Below, piece after piece: positions 33,997 through 42,873 of a DNA stretch of 64,000 nt (within the stretch, counting starts at the first letter, position 1; each line of letters starts with the position of its first letter). The DNA lies in contig NZ_DJJS01000007.1 of assembly GCF_002434265.1 (NCBI RefSeq), positions 500,775 through 564,774 of the forward strand. The letters are read 5' to 3'. A program made the position numbers and the translations under genes. This DNA comes from Pseudomonas sp. UBA6562. Lineage in GTDB: Bacteria > Pseudomonadota > Gammaproteobacteria > Pseudomonadales > Pseudomonadaceae. The notes below the pieces were generated by a model that was not told the origin of the DNA, searched no databases, and saw nothing but the letters and a program-made list of their open reading frames with translations.

Positions 33997-36345
33997 GTGA
34001 CCCGTCGTACGTTTTCCTCCGCCGGTCTGCTTCCACAGCTGTTGCTGACGTTGTGCGTCGTCACCCTGCTGTTTCTTTGGGGGCTGCATTTTTCGCAAAG
34101 GGCCGCCCTGCGCGAACAGGCGTTGCAAGCCAAGGCTGCCGAGCACTTGAACCTTGCCAGCGTCATGGCCCAGAGCCTGCGCCAGGTCGTCGACCGCGCG
34201 CAGGCGGTCGGACGGGTGTCGCGGGCAAGCGCCTATGACCAAGGGTCGGCACCTTTCAACTTGGCGCTGTTGCTGGCACAGGACCCTGTATTCGCCCGCA
34301 TGGCGCTCTACGACCGGCAAGGCTCGTTGTTGTCGTCGAGCCAGCCGGACGACCTGATCAGTCTTCCCAGCGCTTGGATGGCGCAGTTGATCCGGCAGGT
34401 CGGGCGCAGCGGCTTCGCGCCGCTTCTGGTTCACTTCGATCTACCGGCCGATGCGGCATCCGCCGCGCCGCGCTTGCTGTTCATGCTGCCGCTCGATGCG
34501 CCAGCGCGCCGTCACGCAGGTCGTGCACCCGCGAGTGCACTCGACAGCGTCCTGCTGGTGGAACTGGATGCGGGTTATCTGGCGGCGCTGTCCCACTACA
34601 TCGGTCTGGGAAGCAGCGGCCTGGTACGGGTTCTGCAGGACGACGGTCAGGAGCGGCTACGCATCGACCACCAGGGGGTGACGGCAGCGGGCCAGGTGCT
34701 GATGCCGACGCTGCCCGCCGATGCTGGCGATGCCGGGTTGATCACCCAAGCCAACGCGCAGGGTGTCTATCAGAGCCTGTACCGGCGTTTGCCCGGCTAT
34801 GGCTTGAGCGTGGTGGTCAGTCAGTGCCACGAAGAAATTCTCGCCGCTGCCAGCGCGGCCACGCTTCGCCAGCTCTGGCTGAACCTGTGTATGACCGTGT
34901 TAATCCTGGCTGGTCTGGGATGGGGCCTGCGCCTGCTGCACAAGCGTCAGGACGCCTTCAATGCGCTGGAGCAGGCGCAACGCATCAACCAGCAGTTGAT
35001 CGGTCGCCTGGAAGACGCGCACCGTCTGAGTAGCCACGCTGCGGCCACCGACCACCTGAGCGGTTTGCTCAACCGTCGGCAGTTCGTCGAACAAGCCGGC
35101 CAGGCGCTGATCGTGCAGCGCGGTCGGCGGCAACTGCTGGCCATCCTGTTCATCGATATGGATCGCTTCAAGTCGATCAACGACTCGCTCGGACACAAGG
35201 TCGGCGACCTGCTGCTGCAAGCTGTCGCCGGGCGCATTCGACGGCTGCTGGCAGACACCGACCAAGCCTCGCGCTTTGGCGGCGATGAATTCGTCGTGCT
35301 CCTGGCCGGTGAGCGCAGCGAAGAGCAGATCGACGCCTGGGTGCGCACCCTGGTGGAGAAACTCTCGGCCACCTACGCCCTGGACGGACAGGAGGTCAAC
35401 ACCAGCCCTAGCGTAGGCGTGAGTATCTGCCCGCGCGACGGCCAGGACATCGACAGCCTGATCCGCTGCGCGGATGCTGCGATGTATTCGGCCAAGCAGG
35501 CCGGCCGGGCCCAATACCGCTTCTTCGACCCGTCGCTGAACCTCTCCGACATCCAGGCCTTCACCTTGGAGCAAGCCTTGGGCAATGCTCTGGCCGAACG
35601 CCAGTTCGTCCTGCACTATCAGCCCCAGGTGCGCCTGGACACGTTGCAGGTCACCGGCTACGAAGCCTTGGTGCGCTGGCAGCATCCGCAGTTCGGCCTG
35701 CTCTATCCCGACCGCTTCATCGGCCTGGCCGAGCGCAGCGGCTTCATCGTCGCCTTGGGCTGGGAAGTGTTGCGCATGGCGTGTGTCGAGCTGGTGCGCT
35801 GGTCGCAGCGCGAGATGGCGACACGCTTGGCGGTCAACGTGTCGGCCTTGCAATTGCGCCAAGGCGATTTCAGCCAGCGGCTGCTGGCCAAACTGCGCCA
35901 CCATGGCCTGACACCGTCGCAACTGGAACTCGAGATCACCGAAACCACGGTGCTGGACGGCGAAGGCATGGCGCTTGAGCACCTGCGCCGACTGCGCGCG
36001 GCTGGAATGTCCATCAGCCTCGACGATTTCGGGTGCGGCTATGCCGGTTTCGCCCACCTGCAAGCGCTGCCTTTGAGCAAGCTGAAAATCGACCGTGCCT
36101 TGATCGCGCCGCTGTGCAACAGCTATGACGACAGCCCGATCGTGTCCTCGACCATCATCCTGGCCAAGCGCCTGGGCCTGGAAGTGGTGGCCGAGGGCGT
36201 GGAAACCCGCGAGCAGTTGGTGTGCCTGAAGCTCGCCGGCTGCGACATCGCCCAGGGCTACCACTTCAGCCGTCCGCTGTGCGCCACGCAGTTGGAGCAG
36301 TACCCGCCCTTTCGCGGCGCTGCGCGCGCGGCGTGCAGCCATTGA
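33997..36345 (+). CDS. Membrane GGDEF-EAL c-di-GMP protein
   Basis: This is a 782-residue protein, taking the GTG at 33997 as start (GAGG 10 bases upstream; an in-frame GTG at 33949 has none). A first membrane helix (about 10-30), an extracytoplasmic region (about 30-290) and a second helix (about 300-320) precede GGDEF (about 350-515, RFGGDEF intact) and EAL domains (about 530-775). EAL active-site motifs are intact (YEALVRW, ITETTV, DDFGCGY, KIDR, EGVET). The RxxD inhibition site is absent (ADTD instead). Both cyclase and phosphodiesterase activity are therefore possible. It separates the TnpT-like and TnpS-like genes. Confidence 0.88.
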   Translation: MTRRTFSSAGLLPQLLLTLCVVTLLFLWGLHFSQRAALREQALQAKAAEHLNLASVMAQSLRQVVDRAQAVGRVSRASAYDQGSAPFNLALLLAQDPVFARMALYDRQGSLLSSSQPDDLISLPSAWMAQLIRQVGRSGFAPLLVHFDLPADAASAAPRLLFMLPLDAPARRHAGRAPASALDSVLLVELDAGYLAALSHYIGLGSSGLVRVLQDDGQERLRIDHQGVTAAGQVLMPTLPADAGDAGLITQANAQGVYQSLYRRLPGYGLSVVVSQCHEEILAAASAATLRQLWLNLCMTVLILAGLGWGLRLLHKRQDAFNALEQAQRINQQLIGRLEDAHRLSSHAAATDHLSGLLNRRQFVEQAGQALIVQRGRRQLLAILFIDMDRFKSINDSLGHKVGDLLLQAVAGRIRRLLADTDQASRFGGDEFVVLLAGERSEEQIDAWVRTLVEKLSATYALDGQEVNTSPSVGVSICPRDGQDIDSLIRCADAAMYSAKQAGRAQYRFFDPSLNLSDIQAFTLEQALGNALAERQFVLHYQPQVRLDTLQVTGYEALVRWQHPQFGLLYPDRFIGLAERSGFIVALGWEVLRMACVELVRWSQREMATRLAVNVSALQLRQGDFSQRLLAKLRHHGLTPSQLELEITETTVLDGEGMALEHLRRLRAAGMSISLDDFGCGYAGFAHLQALPLSKLKIDRALIAPLCNSYDDSPIVSSTIILAKRLGLEVVAEGVETREQLVCLKLAGCDIAQGYHFSRPLCATQLEQYPPFRGAARAACSH

Positions 36346-36412
36346 GCCATGCCCTTGGCCGTGGCCGGACACTGGTTTAAGGTGGCGGCATTTCCTGCTT
36401 GAAACCGCCACC

Positions 36413-37363
36413 ATGACCGACATCGAGCGCTACGTTCGCGCCGCCACCCGCGATAACACCCGCCGCAGCTATCAGGCGGCCGTGGAGCATTTCGAAGTGC
36501 ATTGGGGCGGCTTTCTACCGGCGACCGCCGACAACATCGCCCGTTACCTGGCCGAGCACGCCGACGTGCATGCGGTCAGCACCTTGCGCCAGCGCTTGGC
36601 GGCGCTCAGCCAATGGCATGTCAGCCAGGGCTTCCCCGATCCGACCAAAGCCCCACTGGTGCGCCAGGTGCTGCGCGGTATCCGTACCCTGCACCCGGCG
36701 CCGCCGCGTCAGGCCGCGCCGTTGTTGCTGCAACACCTGCAAAGCGCCATCGATTGTTTCGAGCGCGAGGCGGCGCAGGCGCTCGCCGAGCATGATCTGC
36801 CGAACCTGCTGCGCGCCCGTCGCGACGGCGCCTTGCTGTTGCTGGGCTTCTGGCGTGGTTTTCGCGGCGACGAACTGGCACGGCTGCAGGTCGAACACAT
36901 CCAGGCTCAGGCCGGTGTCGGCATCAGCCTGTACCTGCCGCGCAGCAAGGGCGACCGTGAGGCCCATGGCGTACAGCACCGCACCCCGGCGCTCAAGGCG
37001 CTGTGCCCGGTCAACGCCTATCTGCAATGGATCGAAGTCGCGGGCCTGGCCCACGGCCCGGTGTTCCGCAAGCTCGACCGCTGGGGCAACCTGGGCGATG
37101 CCCCCCTCAACAGCAACAGCCTGATCGGTCTGTTGCGGCGCATGCTCGAGCGTGCGCAGGTGCCTGCGGCCCTGTACACCGGGCACTCGCTGCGCCGCGG
37201 CTTCGCCACCTGGGCTACGGCCAATGGCTGGGAGCTGAAGTCACTGATGAGCTATGTGGGGTGGAAGGATGCCAAATCGGCCCTGCGCTACATCGACGCC
37301 GCGCAGCGCTTCGGCGAGTTGGCCATCGCAACGCCGCCCGTCTTGCTCGCGTCGAAAGACTGA
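36413..37363 (+). CDS. Tyrosine recombinase of the TnpS (cointegrate-resolution) type
   Basis: This is a 316-residue phage-integrase-family recombinase. The N-terminal SAM-like core-binding domain (1-95) contains RAATRDNTRRSYQAAVEHF. The catalytic domain shows Arg151 (WRGFRGDEL), Lys179, His258 and Arg261 (GHSLRRGF), Trp284 at the third-histidine position (VGWKD) and Tyr293 (LRYID). All catalytic residues are present. The sequence strongly recalls the Tn4651 TnpS protein. There is no transposase, inverted terminal repeat or tRNA nearby, so it appears to be a chromosomally settled recombinase. It lies 67 bp after the GGDEF-EAL gene on the same strand. Confidence 0.82.
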   Translation: MTDIERYVRAATRDNTRRSYQAAVEHFEVHWGGFLPATADNIARYLAEHADVHAVSTLRQRLAALSQWHVSQGFPDPTKAPLVRQVLRGIRTLHPAPPRQAAPLLLQHLQSAIDCFEREAAQALAEHDLPNLLRARRDGALLLLGFWRGFRGDELARLQVEHIQAQAGVGISLYLPRSKGDREAHGVQHRTPALKALCPVNAYLQWIEVAGLAHGPVFRKLDRWGNLGDAPLNSNSLIGLLRRMLERAQVPAALYTGHSLRRGFATWATANGWELKSLMSYVGWKDAKSALRYIDAAQRFGELAIATPPVLLASKD

Positions 37364-37427
37364 ACACACAGGTGCGTATGCGGACCTAAGGTTGTGTCGT
37401 CAATGCAAAACCTACAGGAGACTGGCC

Positions 37428-37610
37428 ATGGCCGATCCACGCGACGCCGACCCGTACATCGACAACGACCTGCACATTCCAGGCGAACCCAAGCACGACA
37501 ACCCCAACACCGATCCCAACCGTAGCGACACCACCTCGGATCAGGACGCCCCACCCGCACCCGAATGGCCCGAAGGCCAGGTGCCGCCGGAAGATCAATC
37601 CGGCGGTTGA
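37428..37610 (+). CDS. Small acidic hypothetical protein
   Basis: This is a 60-residue, highly acidic, proline- and asparagine-rich protein without hydrophobic segments. It is probably disordered. The ATG follows CAGGAG by 8 bases, which supports real translation. I recognise no family, though short acidic proteins of this style are common in pseudomonads. The longer frame running through the recombinase gene is an artefact. Confidence 0.6.
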   Translation: MADPRDADPYIDNDLHIPGEPKHDNPNTDPNRSDTTSDQDAPPAPEWPEGQVPPEDQSGG

Positions 37611-37683
37611 CTACCCGCCTCGTCTGCCACCCGCCTGGCTCGCAAGGGGCCGGTCGGTGGCCTGAGGCATCGGCCACATCGAT

Positions 37684-38694
37684 TCAGCGTTGCACCTGCT
37701 GCTCACCGCTCTGCAAAGCCCTCCTGAAAAACCTCGCCGCCTCGCGTTGCAACGTGCGATGGATGCGCTGCCTGTCCACGCCTTCGGCGTCCTCGCACAA
37801 GACCTTCATGCGCTGCGCCTGCTGCGGTTCGCACGGCGCCATGAAGACGAAGTGCCCTGCGCCTTCCAGCAGCCGGTAGTCGGGCGGCTGTGGCAGTTTG
37901 CGCGCCAAGGCCTCGGCATTGCGTTCGAGCATGAGCAACTGATCGTGGTCGCCGCTGTAGATCAACGCCGGCACCTGCACTCGGGCAAGAGACTGGCGCC
38001 CGAACAGCAGGCTCAGCGGCGCCATCAACATCACCGCGCCGACCCGCGGATCGGTCCGCGGCCCGAGCTCCGCATGGTCCGCACGCAACACGCCCTGGTG
38101 TTGACAGGCGTCGGCGTCGTCGGGGTATTGCGCGCAGTGCTGTGGCAGGCGGGCCGGGTTCGGCTCGGCGCCCGCCAGGATCAGCGCGGTTTCGCCGCCT
38201 GCCGAGTAGCCGATGACGCCTACTTTGCCGTGGTCCAGCACGGCGCCCAAACGGGCGTCGGCGCGTACCGCAGTGATCGCAGCGCTGACCTGTAGCGGTC
38301 GGCCATACAGGTTGCTCGACGCACCCAGACGGCTATGGTCGCGGGCGTTGTCGCCTGGATGCTCTACCGCCACTACCACGAAACCTCGCCGTGCCAGAGC
38401 CGTGGCCAGATCGTGCAAGGCCAGGGGACTACCGCTGTTGCCGGGCGACATCACCAGCAATGGAAAACGACCGACCGCCAACGGCAGCCGCTCAGCGGCT
38501 TCGACCCGATAGCCTTCGAGCAAGGTCGAGGCAGGCGCCGCCTCGGACGGATAGAACGCCAGCGCCTGCATCGGCAGGCCGTCCACCGGATCGACCAGGT
38601 GCAGCGTTTGCAGGCCGGCGCTCCACGCGCTCGCCTGAGCGGGCAGGATCAGCGCGTTCAGGACCATGACGATTGCCAGACGCAGCGAGCCCAT
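37684..38694 (-). CDS. Exported alpha/beta hydrolase (dienelactone-hydrolase-like)
   Basis: This is a 336-residue hydrolase with a signal peptide (residues 1-23, ending AQASAWS). The nucleophile elbow is GYSAGGE, the acid probably in YSGDHDQLL and the histidine in EGAGHFVFMAP. Cysteine residues in the cap (HCAQ, ACQH) suggest a disulphide in the periplasm. The family contains esterases and lipase-like proteins; the substrate is unknown. It is a single gene, with its start preceded by a GGGAAA sequence. Confidence 0.82.
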   Translation of the reverse strand: MGSLRLAIVMVLNALILPAQASAWSAGLQTLHLVDPVDGLPMQALAFYPSEAAPASTLLEGYRVEAAERLPLAVGRFPLLVMSPGNSGSPLALHDLATALARRGFVVVAVEHPGDNARDHSRLGASSNLYGRPLQVSAAITAVRADARLGAVLDHGKVGVIGYSAGGETALILAGAEPNPARLPQHCAQYPDDADACQHQGVLRADHAELGPRTDPRVGAVMLMAPLSLLFGRQSLARVQVPALIYSGDHDQLLMLERNAEALARKLPQPPDYRLLEGAGHFVFMAPCEPQQAQRMKVLCEDAEGVDRQRIHRTLQREAARFFRRALQSGEQQVQR

Positions 38695-38836
38695 GTCGCG
38701 TTTCCCGTGCAGGGTTGCAGTGAGGTCAGAAAGATTTCCCAGGCATCTGTCCCGATTGGGGTCCAGAAGCGTTCAGCACTGGCTGAATAGCCACAGGCTA
38801 GAGCTTGGCACTGCACATCCAGATGAAATTTCGATG

Positions 38837-38870
38837 AAAAAAACCGGCTGACGCAGGAAGCGCCAGCCGG
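38837..38870 (-). terminator. Rho-independent terminator of azoR
   Basis: On the minus strand the stem CCGGCTGGCGC/GCGTCAGCCGG (one mismatch, 5-nt loop) is followed by seven T residues. It starts about 21 bp after the azoR stop. Confidence 0.85.
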
Positions 38871-38891
38871 CTTTGGGCACGACACCGTCGA

Positions 38892-39500
38892 TCAGGCGGC
38901 GAACAGCCCACCGGCAATCTGCGCCTGGGCAGCCGCCATCGCTGCGTCGCGTTGTTCAGGCCCGTATGCCAGGCCCTGGGCCCGCACGATCTGCAAGTCG
39001 GTGATGCCGATGAAGCCCAGGAACACCTTGAGGAAATCTTCGTGGCCTACGCCGCTCGCCTGCCCTTCGTGCAGACCGCCGGCGGTGGACACCAGCACTA
39101 CGCGCTTGCCGCCGCACAACCCTTCGGGGCCGGATTCGGTGTAGCGGAAGGTCTGCCCGGCTACGGCGATACGGTCGATCCAGGCCTTGAGCTGGGTCGG
39201 TACGCTGAAGTTGTACATCGGCGCGCCGATCACCACGGCGTCGGCCGCGAGGAATTCGGCGAGGGTCTGCGCGCTGAGCTGCGCCTCGAAGGCTTGCGCG
39301 GCGTCACGCGCGGCTTCGGCCGTGCCGGCGGCGAGCAAGGTGGCGGACGAAAAGTGGCTGATGGCATCGGCCGCCAGGTCGCGGTAGGTGACCTCGACGC
39401 TGGGGTCCGCCGCCTGCCAGGCCTGCACGACCTGCTGGGTGAGTTGGCGCGAGGCGGAATGTTCGCCGAGGATGCTCGAGTCGATGTGCAGAAGTTTCAT
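38892..39500 (-). CDS. azoR: FMN-dependent NADH-azoreductase
   Basis: This is a 202-residue flavodoxin-fold quinone/azo reductase. SSILGEHSASRQLT (residues 8-21) forms the flavin phosphate site and APMYNFSVPTQLKAWID (about 93-109) the flavin/quinone site. Length is typical. It reduces quinones and azo dyes by two-electron transfer in the cytoplasm, protecting from thiol and quinone stress. It is divergent from a LysR gene with a 230-bp gap that contains a perfect 28-bp palindrome, and it ends at a clear terminator. Pseudomonads carry several azoR paralogues, so the number cannot be assigned. Confidence 0.9.
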   Translation of the reverse strand: MKLLHIDSSILGEHSASRQLTQQVVQAWQAADPSVEVTYRDLAADAISHFSSATLLAAGTAEAARDAAQAFEAQLSAQTLAEFLAADAVVIGAPMYNFSVPTQLKAWIDRIAVAGQTFRYTESGPEGLCGGKRVVLVSTAGGLHEGQASGVGHEDFLKVFLGFIGITDLQIVRAQGLAYGPEQRDAAMAAAQAQIAGGLFAA

Positions 39501-39595
39501 GGAAGTCTCCTAAAGGGCAGGCAAGCCGCAAGCTGCTTTGAATGCTGACCATCCTAAGGGAGATGGTAATGACTGATAAGTTAGTAAAAATACGC

Positions 39596-39623
39596 TTGAT
39601 CGTCCTATTAGTAGGACGATCAA
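39596..39623. promoter_or_regulatory. Perfect 12-bp inverted repeat between azoR and lysR
   Basis: TTGATCGTCCTA-TTAG-TAGGACGATCAA lies about 95 bp from the azoR start and 107 bp from the lysR start. It is too long and exact for chance and is placed where a divergently encoded regulator would bind. Confidence 0.6.
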
Positions 39624-39730
39624 TTTCGGCACGCTCGGCGCTGCCAAGATGTTCGGTACTGCAGGCGTACTCTTTTCGATGCTGGGTTGTGCTGGCTATG
39701 ATGCCGTCCTTTATACGACCGGCCAGCGCC

Positions 39731-40660
39731 ATGACCTCTGCACGCCTCCATTCAACCGCGCGAGACCTCAACGATCTGTTCTATTTCGCCGAGGTGGTAG
39801 CCGCCGGAAGCTTCGCTGAAGCCGGCCGGCGCCTGGGCATTCCCAAGTCGCGCCTGTCGCGCCGCATCGCCGAGCTGGAAGAGCGGCTGGGCACGCGCCT
39901 GCTGCAACGCACCACGCGCCAACTCAAGCTGACCGCGGTTGGCGAGCGCTACTTGCAGCATTGCCAGGCGATGCTGCTGGAGGCCGAAGCCGCCGACGAA
40001 GTGGTGGCCAGCATGAGCAGCGAACCACGCGGGCGGCTGCGGGTGTCGTGCCCGGTGGCGCTGGGCCATGCCTTCCTGCCGGACATCGTCCGCGGCTTTC
40101 TGGCGCAGTACCCGCAGGTGCAGTTGGATATGGTCCTGGTCAACCGTCGGGTCGACCTGATTGCCGAAGGCATCGACGTGGCCTTGCGCGTACGCGAGCC
40201 GGGCGACGAAGACGCGGCACTGGTCACCCGCCGCCTGGCCCAGGCGCAGATGCAACTGGTGGCCGCGCCGGGTTTTGCCACGGGCTTGAGCGACCCCGCG
40301 CAGTTGGCCGGCCTGCCGATACTGGGCGCGGTCGAAGCGGATCGTCTGGTACACCTGCGTTTGCTGCACGAGGATGGCCGTCGCCACGAACTGGCCCTGG
40401 AGCCGCGCCTGGCGGTGGACGACTTCGTCATGCGCAATGCGGCGGTGCGCGCGGGGCTGGGCTTTACCGCGCTGCCCAGTCTTTCCTGCGAGGCGGAACT
40501 GGCGCGTGGCGAGCTGGTGCGTCTGCTGCCTGGGTGGTCGTTGCCCCTGGCCTGGTTACAAGCGGTCTACCCTCATCGACGCGGACTGCTGCCGGCGGTG
40601 CGCGCCTGGATCGATCACCTGGCGGCGTCGTTCGAAACCTGTGGGGCGCGTTATGTGTGA
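39731..40660 (+). CDS. LysR-family regulator divergent from azoR
   Basis: This is a 309-residue LysR-type protein of the CrgA/AaeR-like branch. The DNA-binding domain (residues 10-70) contains AGSFAEAGRRLGIPKSRLSR and the effector domain follows at about 95-300. The start is placed at the ATG giving MTSARLHSTARDLND. The upstream in-frame extension to 39542 would run through the palindrome and is unlikely. Divergence from azoR and the shared operator region suggest that it controls azoR. Confidence 0.85.
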   Translation: MTSARLHSTARDLNDLFYFAEVVAAGSFAEAGRRLGIPKSRLSRRIAELEERLGTRLLQRTTRQLKLTAVGERYLQHCQAMLLEAEAADEVVASMSSEPRGRLRVSCPVALGHAFLPDIVRGFLAQYPQVQLDMVLVNRRVDLIAEGIDVALRVREPGDEDAALVTRRLAQAQMQLVAAPGFATGLSDPAQLAGLPILGAVEADRLVHLRLLHEDGRRHELALEPRLAVDDFVMRNAAVRAGLGFTALPSLSCEAELARGELVRLLPGWSLPLAWLQAVYPHRRGLLPAVRAWIDHLAASFETCGARYV

Positions 40661-40671
40661 TGTCCAAGCAA

Positions 40672-41190
40672 TCAGCCTGCCAGCCGGGCATTGAGCACAG
40701 GCACCAGCCACAGTCCTTGATGGATGGCCACGATCAGCCAGAACACGGCCTGATACGTCAGCTTGCGCGTCTTGTGCCGCCACAGTTGCTGCGCCAAAAG
40801 CGCGCCGGGCCAACCTCCACACAGTTCGAACAGGTGCAGGCAGCGCTCGGGTATGCGCTGACCTTGCAGGCGCGCCTGGCGCTTGTCATACCCATAAAGC
40901 GCCAGGGTGGCGAGGCTGGTCGCCACGTAAGCCCCCAGCACCCATGGCGCCAGCCAGGCCCACGCGCCGGTCATGGCGGCCAAATGCGTCAGACCAAGAC
41001 CCGGCAGCGCGCAAAGCATGACGAAAACGATCAGTTTGACCCATGGGTGGCGCACGCCGGGGGTTGGCTCGGGCGCTTGTCGTCTACGTGGCGCGGTCCT
41101 TTCGGCTGCGGGGTGGTTAGACCGTTCGCTGACCGCCGTTATGCGTCGGTTAACGGCCTGGGTTGACCGCGAGCTTCCTCGGTTCGCCAC
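40672..41190 (-). CDS. DUF1294 membrane protein
   Basis: This is up to 172 residues from a GTG at 41190. The last 125 residues are conserved: two or three hydrophobic segments and the motif ALYGYDKRQARLQGQRIPE followed by ELCGGWPGALLAQQLWRHKT, typical of DUF1294. The N-terminal 48 residues are charged and may be overextended; internal starts are possible. Some family members join DUF1294 to a cold-shock domain; this one does not. It begins 1 bp after the uppP stop, so the two form an operon. Function unknown. Confidence 0.75.
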   Translation of the reverse strand: MANRGSSRSTQAVNRRITAVSERSNHPAAERTAPRRRQAPEPTPGVRHPWVKLIVFVMLCALPGLGLTHLAAMTGAWAWLAPWVLGAYVATSLATLALYGYDKRQARLQGQRIPERCLHLFELCGGWPGALLAQQLWRHKTRKLTYQAVFWLIVAIHQGLWLVPVLNARLAG

Positions 41191-41191
41191 C

Positions 41192-42022
41192 TCAGGCGCT
41201 CGCCGTCGACCAGTCGACCCAACCGAATTGCCAAGTGGCCAGGATCAGCAGACCGAAGACGATACGGTACCAGGCGAACACGGCGTAGCTGTGGTTGGCG
41301 ATGAACTTGAGCAACGCCCGCACCGCGATCATGGCGAACATGAACGACACCACGAACCCGATGGCGAACACCGGCAGATCGCTCGGCTGGAACAGGTCTC
41401 GGTATTTGTAGCCCGAGTACACCGCCGCGCCGACCATGGTCGGCATCGCCAGGAAGAAGGAGAACTCGGTCGCCGCCTTGCGCGACAAGCCGAACAGCAG
41501 GCCGCCGATGATGGTCGAGCCCGAGCGTGAGGTGCCGGGGATCATGGCCAGGCACTGCACGAAACCGATCTTCAGAGCATGGTCCCAGCGCATCTGGTCG
41601 ACGTGCTCGACCTCTATGCGATGCTCGCGCCGCTCGGCCCAGAGCATGATCACGCCGCCTATGACCAGGGCCGCGGCCACGGTGATGGGGTTGAACAGGT
41701 ACTCATGGATCGTATCGGCGAAGATCACCCCAAGCACTACGGCCGGCATGAAGGCGATCAGCAGATTGAGGGTGAAGCGTCTGGCGGGGGCCCGGGTCGG
41801 CAGGCCCACCACCACGTCGAGGATCTTGCGGCGAAACTCCCAGACCACCGCCAGGATCGCGCCGAGCTGGATGATGATGTTGAACGCCATGGCCCGATCG
41901 CCGCGGAAGTCGATCAGATCGGCGACGATGATCTGGTGACCGGTGCTGGAGATCGGCAGGAACTCGGTGAGCCCTTCGACGATGCCCAGAATGATTGCCT
42001 GAGCGGCACTCCAAAAATCCAT
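41192..42022 (-). CDS. uppP: Undecaprenyl-diphosphatase UppP (BacA)
   Basis: This is a 276-residue, eight-helix membrane phosphatase that recycles undecaprenyl pyrophosphate for peptidoglycan and O-antigen synthesis and confers low-level bacitracin resistance. Motifs are EGLTEFLPISSTGH (residues 16-29) and PGTSRSGSTI (near 170), both catalytic. The ATG at 42022 is preceded by GTGAGGT. The longer frame upstream is not conserved. DUF1294 follows directly. Confidence 0.92.
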   Translation of the reverse strand: MDFWSAAQAIILGIVEGLTEFLPISSTGHQIIVADLIDFRGDRAMAFNIIIQLGAILAVVWEFRRKILDVVVGLPTRAPARRFTLNLLIAFMPAVVLGVIFADTIHEYLFNPITVAAALVIGGVIMLWAERREHRIEVEHVDQMRWDHALKIGFVQCLAMIPGTSRSGSTIIGGLLFGLSRKAATEFSFFLAMPTMVGAAVYSGYKYRDLFQPSDLPVFAIGFVVSFMFAMIAVRALLKFIANHSYAVFAWYRIVFGLLILATWQFGWVDWSTASA

Positions 42023-42306
42023 CCATACCTCACGATGCGAGAGTAGTCGTTGTCGGCCGGCACGAAGGCGCGGACACATGAAGGTGGCATGACGTGTCCA
42101 TGTCTGCGTGATAACTGCGCAAGCGCGAAGAAAGGCGCCTTTTTACAGCGACCCTTGGGACCAATACCAGCAGAAAAGTTCAGCGTCACAAAGGTTTCAT
42201 CCAATTCCTACGGTATAGGCACAAAGCAAGGTCCAGCTTCTGGACGGTAGCATTGTATGTAGGCCGGGTTACAATCGCCGCCCCTTTCCCTGTCACAGGA
42301 ACGCCG

Positions 42307-42873
42307 ATGTCCGGCCTAGAACTGTTCGCTGCCGCGCTCGGCGTCATCGCCGTCTGGCTCACGGTCAAACAGAACCCCTGGTGCTGGCCCATCGGGCTGG
42401 TCATGGTGGTGCTCTACAGCTGGATCTTCTACGAGGTGAAGCTGTATTCGGACATGCTCCTGCAACTGATCTATGCCGTGTTGCAGCTCTACGGCTGGTG
42501 GCAGTGGACCCGTCCCGGCCGCCCTGCCAAGGCCCGCCATGTGACGCGCCTGGGGCTGCCGGCGATGGGCGCCGGGTTGGCGCTGGGCCTGCTCGCCAGT
42601 TTGGGTCTGGGTGCGGCCATGGCGCACTGGACCGACGCCGCCCAGCCCTGGCTGGACGCTGCCCTCACCGCCTTCAGCCTGGTGGCGCAGCTGTGGATGG
42701 CGCAAAAGCGTCTGCAATGCTGGACGCTGTGGGTGGTGCTCGACGTGATCTTCGTCGGTTTGTTCCTGTACAAGGGGCTGTACCTCACCGCCGGGCTGTA
42801 TGCCCTGTTCACCCTGATCGCCATGCGCGGGTTCCTCGAATGGCGACGCGACCCTGCATTGGTGCCGGCATGA
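42307..42873 (+). CDS. pnuC: Nicotinamide-nucleotide/riboside transporter PnuC
   Basis: This is a 188-residue, seven-helix SWEET-like transporter. Typical PnuC features are WCWPIGLVMVVLYSWIFYE, the LYGWWQW motif and WTLWVVLDVIFVGLFLYKG. It brings nicotinamide riboside across the inner membrane. It overlaps the downstream kinase gene by ATGA, so uptake and trapping by phosphorylation are coupled. The ATG at 42307 follows CAGGAACGCCG. No riboswitch motif was identified in the upstream gap. Confidence 0.92.
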   Translation: MSGLELFAAALGVIAVWLTVKQNPWCWPIGLVMVVLYSWIFYEVKLYSDMLLQLIYAVLQLYGWWQWTRPGRPAKARHVTRLGLPAMGAGLALGLLASLGLGAAMAHWTDAAQPWLDAALTAFSLVAQLWMAQKRLQCWTLWVVLDVIFVGLFLYKGLYLTAGLYALFTLIAMRGFLEWRRDPALVPA

